64,000 bases of DNA from Wenyingzhuangia fucanilytica. GTDB lineage: Bacteria > Bacteroidota > Bacteroidia > Flavobacteriales > Flavobacteriaceae. Position numbers and translations under genes: made by a program. The notes beneath the pieces were generated by a model, which worked only from the letters and a program-made list of their open reading frames with translations, was not told where the DNA came from and searched no databases. Numbering within the stretch: the first letter of the stretch is position 1; each line of letters opens with the position of its first letter. The stretch spans positions 2,898,501-2,962,500 of the forward strand of contig NZ_CP014224.1 of assembly GCF_001697185.1 (NCBI RefSeq), in the 5' to 3' direction. Positions 62,379-64,000 of the stretch are shown piece after piece.

Positions 62379-63308
62379 ATGAAAAAAGCAATTTTTACAT
62401 TCAAAACCTGTTTATTCGCCATTCTTTTATCTGCATGTTCAGAAGATGATAATTTAGAATCTAACACAGATAAGTTTGTAACCAACATCTCCTTAGAAAA
62501 GCAAAATGCTTTTACCGACGAAGAAATAAAACTTACTTTTGATGCTAAAAATTATGATAGTATTTCAGTAAGTTCAGAAGAAACTTCAATTGATTTAACA
62601 CCAATATCTGTTACTTCATACAGAATAACTTCAAACCAACAATCATCTGGATATATTGATATTTTTACTCGTAAAATAACGACTAGTAATGACACTATAG
62701 ACCAATTAGAGCAAGTATTTGTTAAATTTCATGAACGAGGAACAACTAATTATCAATTAATAGATGGAATAGACATTAATAACAGTAATATTTATAATTT
62801 GTTATTAATACATGGAAAGCCTGAGGGAATTACTACAGAAACTATTGAAAACACAACGACTGATCCTGATACCGAAGAAACAACTACTGTGGTTAACGTA
62901 TATGAACATTGGCATTACTTATCAAAAGGATTTAGCTTCAGATCGCTTAAACATACAGGGAACATAATAAGTGTAACCGTATATGGAACTGAATGGGAGG
63001 TAACATTAGACAATGGGACAACCGCTACAGGAGCTAAATATCCATATGAAATTGGAGCTATTGGTAATTTTACTAATGGAATAATTGTAGATGATATTCT
63101 TTCACTATATAATGGAACTATAGTTATTTCTCAAAATGGTAATTTAAAAAGATTTAGAATTCTAGATTTTAATGCCAGTTTAGCAGATAACCAAACTCTT
63201 AACTTATATTTTACATCTGATAATAACTTTAATCATGATGGTGAAACTGACTTTGACTTTACAGCCTATAAAGATGAGAGTGTAGATTACATTACATTTG
63301 AACATTAA
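62379..63308 (+). CDS. Unknown lipoprotein inserted in the leu cluster
   Basis: 309 residues from MKKAIFTFKTCLFAILLSAC, lipobox LSAC (Cys20). The mature protein is beta-rich; residues ~30-110 resemble an Ig-like domain, and residues ~165-178 are a Thr/Glu-rich linker (TTTDPDTEETTTVV). A second beta domain follows (EHWHYLSKGFSFRSLKH). No family recognised. It is oriented against leuD and leuA and lies between two direct repeats, so it looks like an insertion. It is alone with its own upstream region and shares a terminator with leuD. Confidence 0.78.
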   Translation: MKKAIFTFKTCLFAILLSACSEDDNLESNTDKFVTNISLEKQNAFTDEEIKLTFDAKNYDSISVSSEETSIDLTPISVTSYRITSNQQSSGYIDIFTRKITTSNDTIDQLEQVFVKFHERGTTNYQLIDGIDINNSNIYNLLLIHGKPEGITTETIENTTTDPDTEETTTVVNVYEHWHYLSKGFSFRSLKHTGNIISVTVYGTEWEVTLDNGTTATGAKYPYEIGAIGNFTNGIIVDDILSLYNGTIVISQNGNLKRFRILDFNASLADNQTLNLYFTSDNNFNHDGETDFDFTAYKDESVDYITFEH

Positions 63309-63344
63309 ATCTTATTAAATACACCTATCCATATAAATTTAGTC

Positions 63345-63384
63345 ATAAAAAAAGCGTTTCACAATGAAGTGAAACGCTTTTTTA
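63345..63384. terminator. Terminator shared by the lipoprotein gene and leuD
   Basis: GCGTTTCAC/GTGAAACGC stem with a 6-nt loop, flanked by seven A and a T-run, between two convergent genes. Its left half is one copy of the 18-bp direct repeat. Confidence 0.85.
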
Positions 63385-63424
63385 TTGATTAAGAATGTTC
63401 TAACTATGCCAGAACATCTTTGTT

Positions 63425-64000
63425 TTAGAAAGGTCTATTAGCTGCAAATTCAGTAATTTCTCCTTCAATGTTTTTTAAGTAATCGATATCATCAAAACCA
63501 TTTAACATATTATCTTTTTTGTAAAGATTAATATCAAAAGATTCAGATTCACCAGTTGCTACTAAAGTAACTGTTTGGCTTGGTAAATCTACTTTGATTT
63601 CGGTTTTAGGATCTGCTTCAATTGCTGCAAATAATTTATCAGCAAATTCTGCAGAAACTTGTACAGGTAAAACCCCTACGTTTAAACAGTTGTTTTTAAA
63701 GATATCTGCAAATTCAGATGAAATTACACAACGTAATCCAAAATCGTATACAGACCAAGCTGCATGCTCTCTAGAAGAACCAGAACCAAAGTTACGTCCT
63801 CCTACTAAAATTTTAGATCCTGCATAAATCTCTTTATTTAAAGGGAAATCTGCTTTTGGAGTTCCATCTGCATTAAATCTCCAGTCACGGAAAAAGTTAA
63901 TATCAAAATCTTTACGCTCAGTTGCTTTTAAGAAACGAGCAGGAATGATTTGATCTGTATCCACATTCTCAATTGGTAATGGATAAGCTGTACTTGTTAA
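63425..64000 (-). CDS. leuD: 3-isopropylmalate dehydratase small subunit, 5'-truncated by the window edge
   Basis: 192 codons to the window edge; the first visible residues LTSTAYPLPIENVDTDQIIP place the start just a few codons beyond. NVDTDQIIPARF and GRNFGSGSSREHA are the LeuD signatures, and DINFFRDWRF is another conserved block. It works with LeuC (expected just outside on the same strand) to isomerise isopropylmalate. It is separated from the synthase gene by the lipoprotein insertion and a terminator, so leuCD and leuAB are now two units. Confidence 0.95.
   Translation of the reverse strand, partial: LTSTAYPLPIENVDTDQIIPARFLKATERKDFDINFFRDWRFNADGTPKADFPLNKEIYAGSKILVGGRNFGSGSSREHAAWSVYDFGLRCVISSEFADIFKNNCLNVGVLPVQVSAEFADKLFAAIEADPKTEIKVDLPSQTVTLVATGESESFDINLYKKDNMLNGFDDIDYLKNIEGEITEFAANRPF

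Larger units (their letters stand above)
62012..63362. repeat. 18-bp direct repeat flanking the lipoprotein gene
   Basis: ATAAAAAAAGCGTTTCAC occurs at 62012-62029, within the leuA-type promoter, and again in the same orientation at 63345-63362, as the left arm of the leuD/lipoprotein terminator. Between them lies a single gene on the strand opposite to leu. The entry spans both copies and the enclosed 1.3 kb. Confidence 0.7.

Overview
The window is a 64 kb piece of a Bacteroidota chromosome, almost certainly family Flavobacteriaceae and probably marine. Four things support this. The DNA is strongly AT-rich. Many genes are preceded by the Bacteroidota promoter element TAnnTTTG instead of a Shine-Dalgarno site. 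There are type IX secretion parts (a Plug protein and a large protein with a C-terminal sorting domain). Energy metabolism is sodium-based (a complete Na+-NQR operon and an SGLT-type sodium symporter). Gene content is mostly core, and I see no transposase, integrase, phage gene, CRISPR array or recognisable defence system. The genus cannot be fixed from this sequence alone.

Layout. 1-2.7 kb: 3'-truncated sodium/solute symporter (-) divergent from a purple-acid-phosphatase-like lipoprotein (+). 2.7-2.9 kb: tRNA-Pro and tRNA-Ser (-). 3-5 kb: PgpH-type HD phosphodiesterase. 5-8.4 kb: thiolase and a C40 peptidase (+) facing the two succinyl-CoA:3-ketoacid CoA-transferase subunits (-); thiolase plus the transferase converts acetoacetate to acetyl-CoA. 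8.5-12.3 kb: gyrA and a TPR protein. 12.6-15.2 kb: clpC. 15.2-17.7 kb: a umuC-umuD-unknown operon. 17.9-19.3 kb: a DUF72 gene and a small transcription unit with a 38-codon ORF. 19.3-24.8 kb: an rRNA operon read leftward as 16S, Ile, Ala, 23S, 5S, with tandem promoters. 25-32 kb: a 1470-residue type IX cargo protein and a dipeptidyl peptidase IV. 32-38 kb: nqrABCDEF.

38-48 kb holds the type IX Plug, apaG, a two-gene unit of a permuted-protease-like protein and an NRDE protein, pabB, tilS, PEP carboxylase and small unknowns. 48-57.8 kb holds a long PurF, a PfkB kinase, sufE with sufT-like, DUF2480 and DUF3078 genes, a DUF3124 lipoprotein, hflX, an EEP-family nuclease/phosphatase and an unknown protein with a DxDDT motif. 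57.8-64 kb holds a GH5 lipoprotein and the leucine genes leuB, an IPMS/citramalate-synthase-like gene and leuD. The leucine cluster is interrupted by an opposite-strand lipoprotein gene lying between two copies of an 18-bp direct repeat.

The most promising unexplained items are the short DxDDT protein (56766-57845), the direct-repeat-flanked lipoprotein gene inside the leu cluster with a 14-bp inverted repeat before its start, the small transcription unit at 18.9-19.27 kb, the unknown third gene of the umu operon, and two promoters placed so close to ATG that leaderless mRNAs are expected (umuC, hflX). Nothing here is an obvious new multi-gene system; these are leads, stated with their limits.
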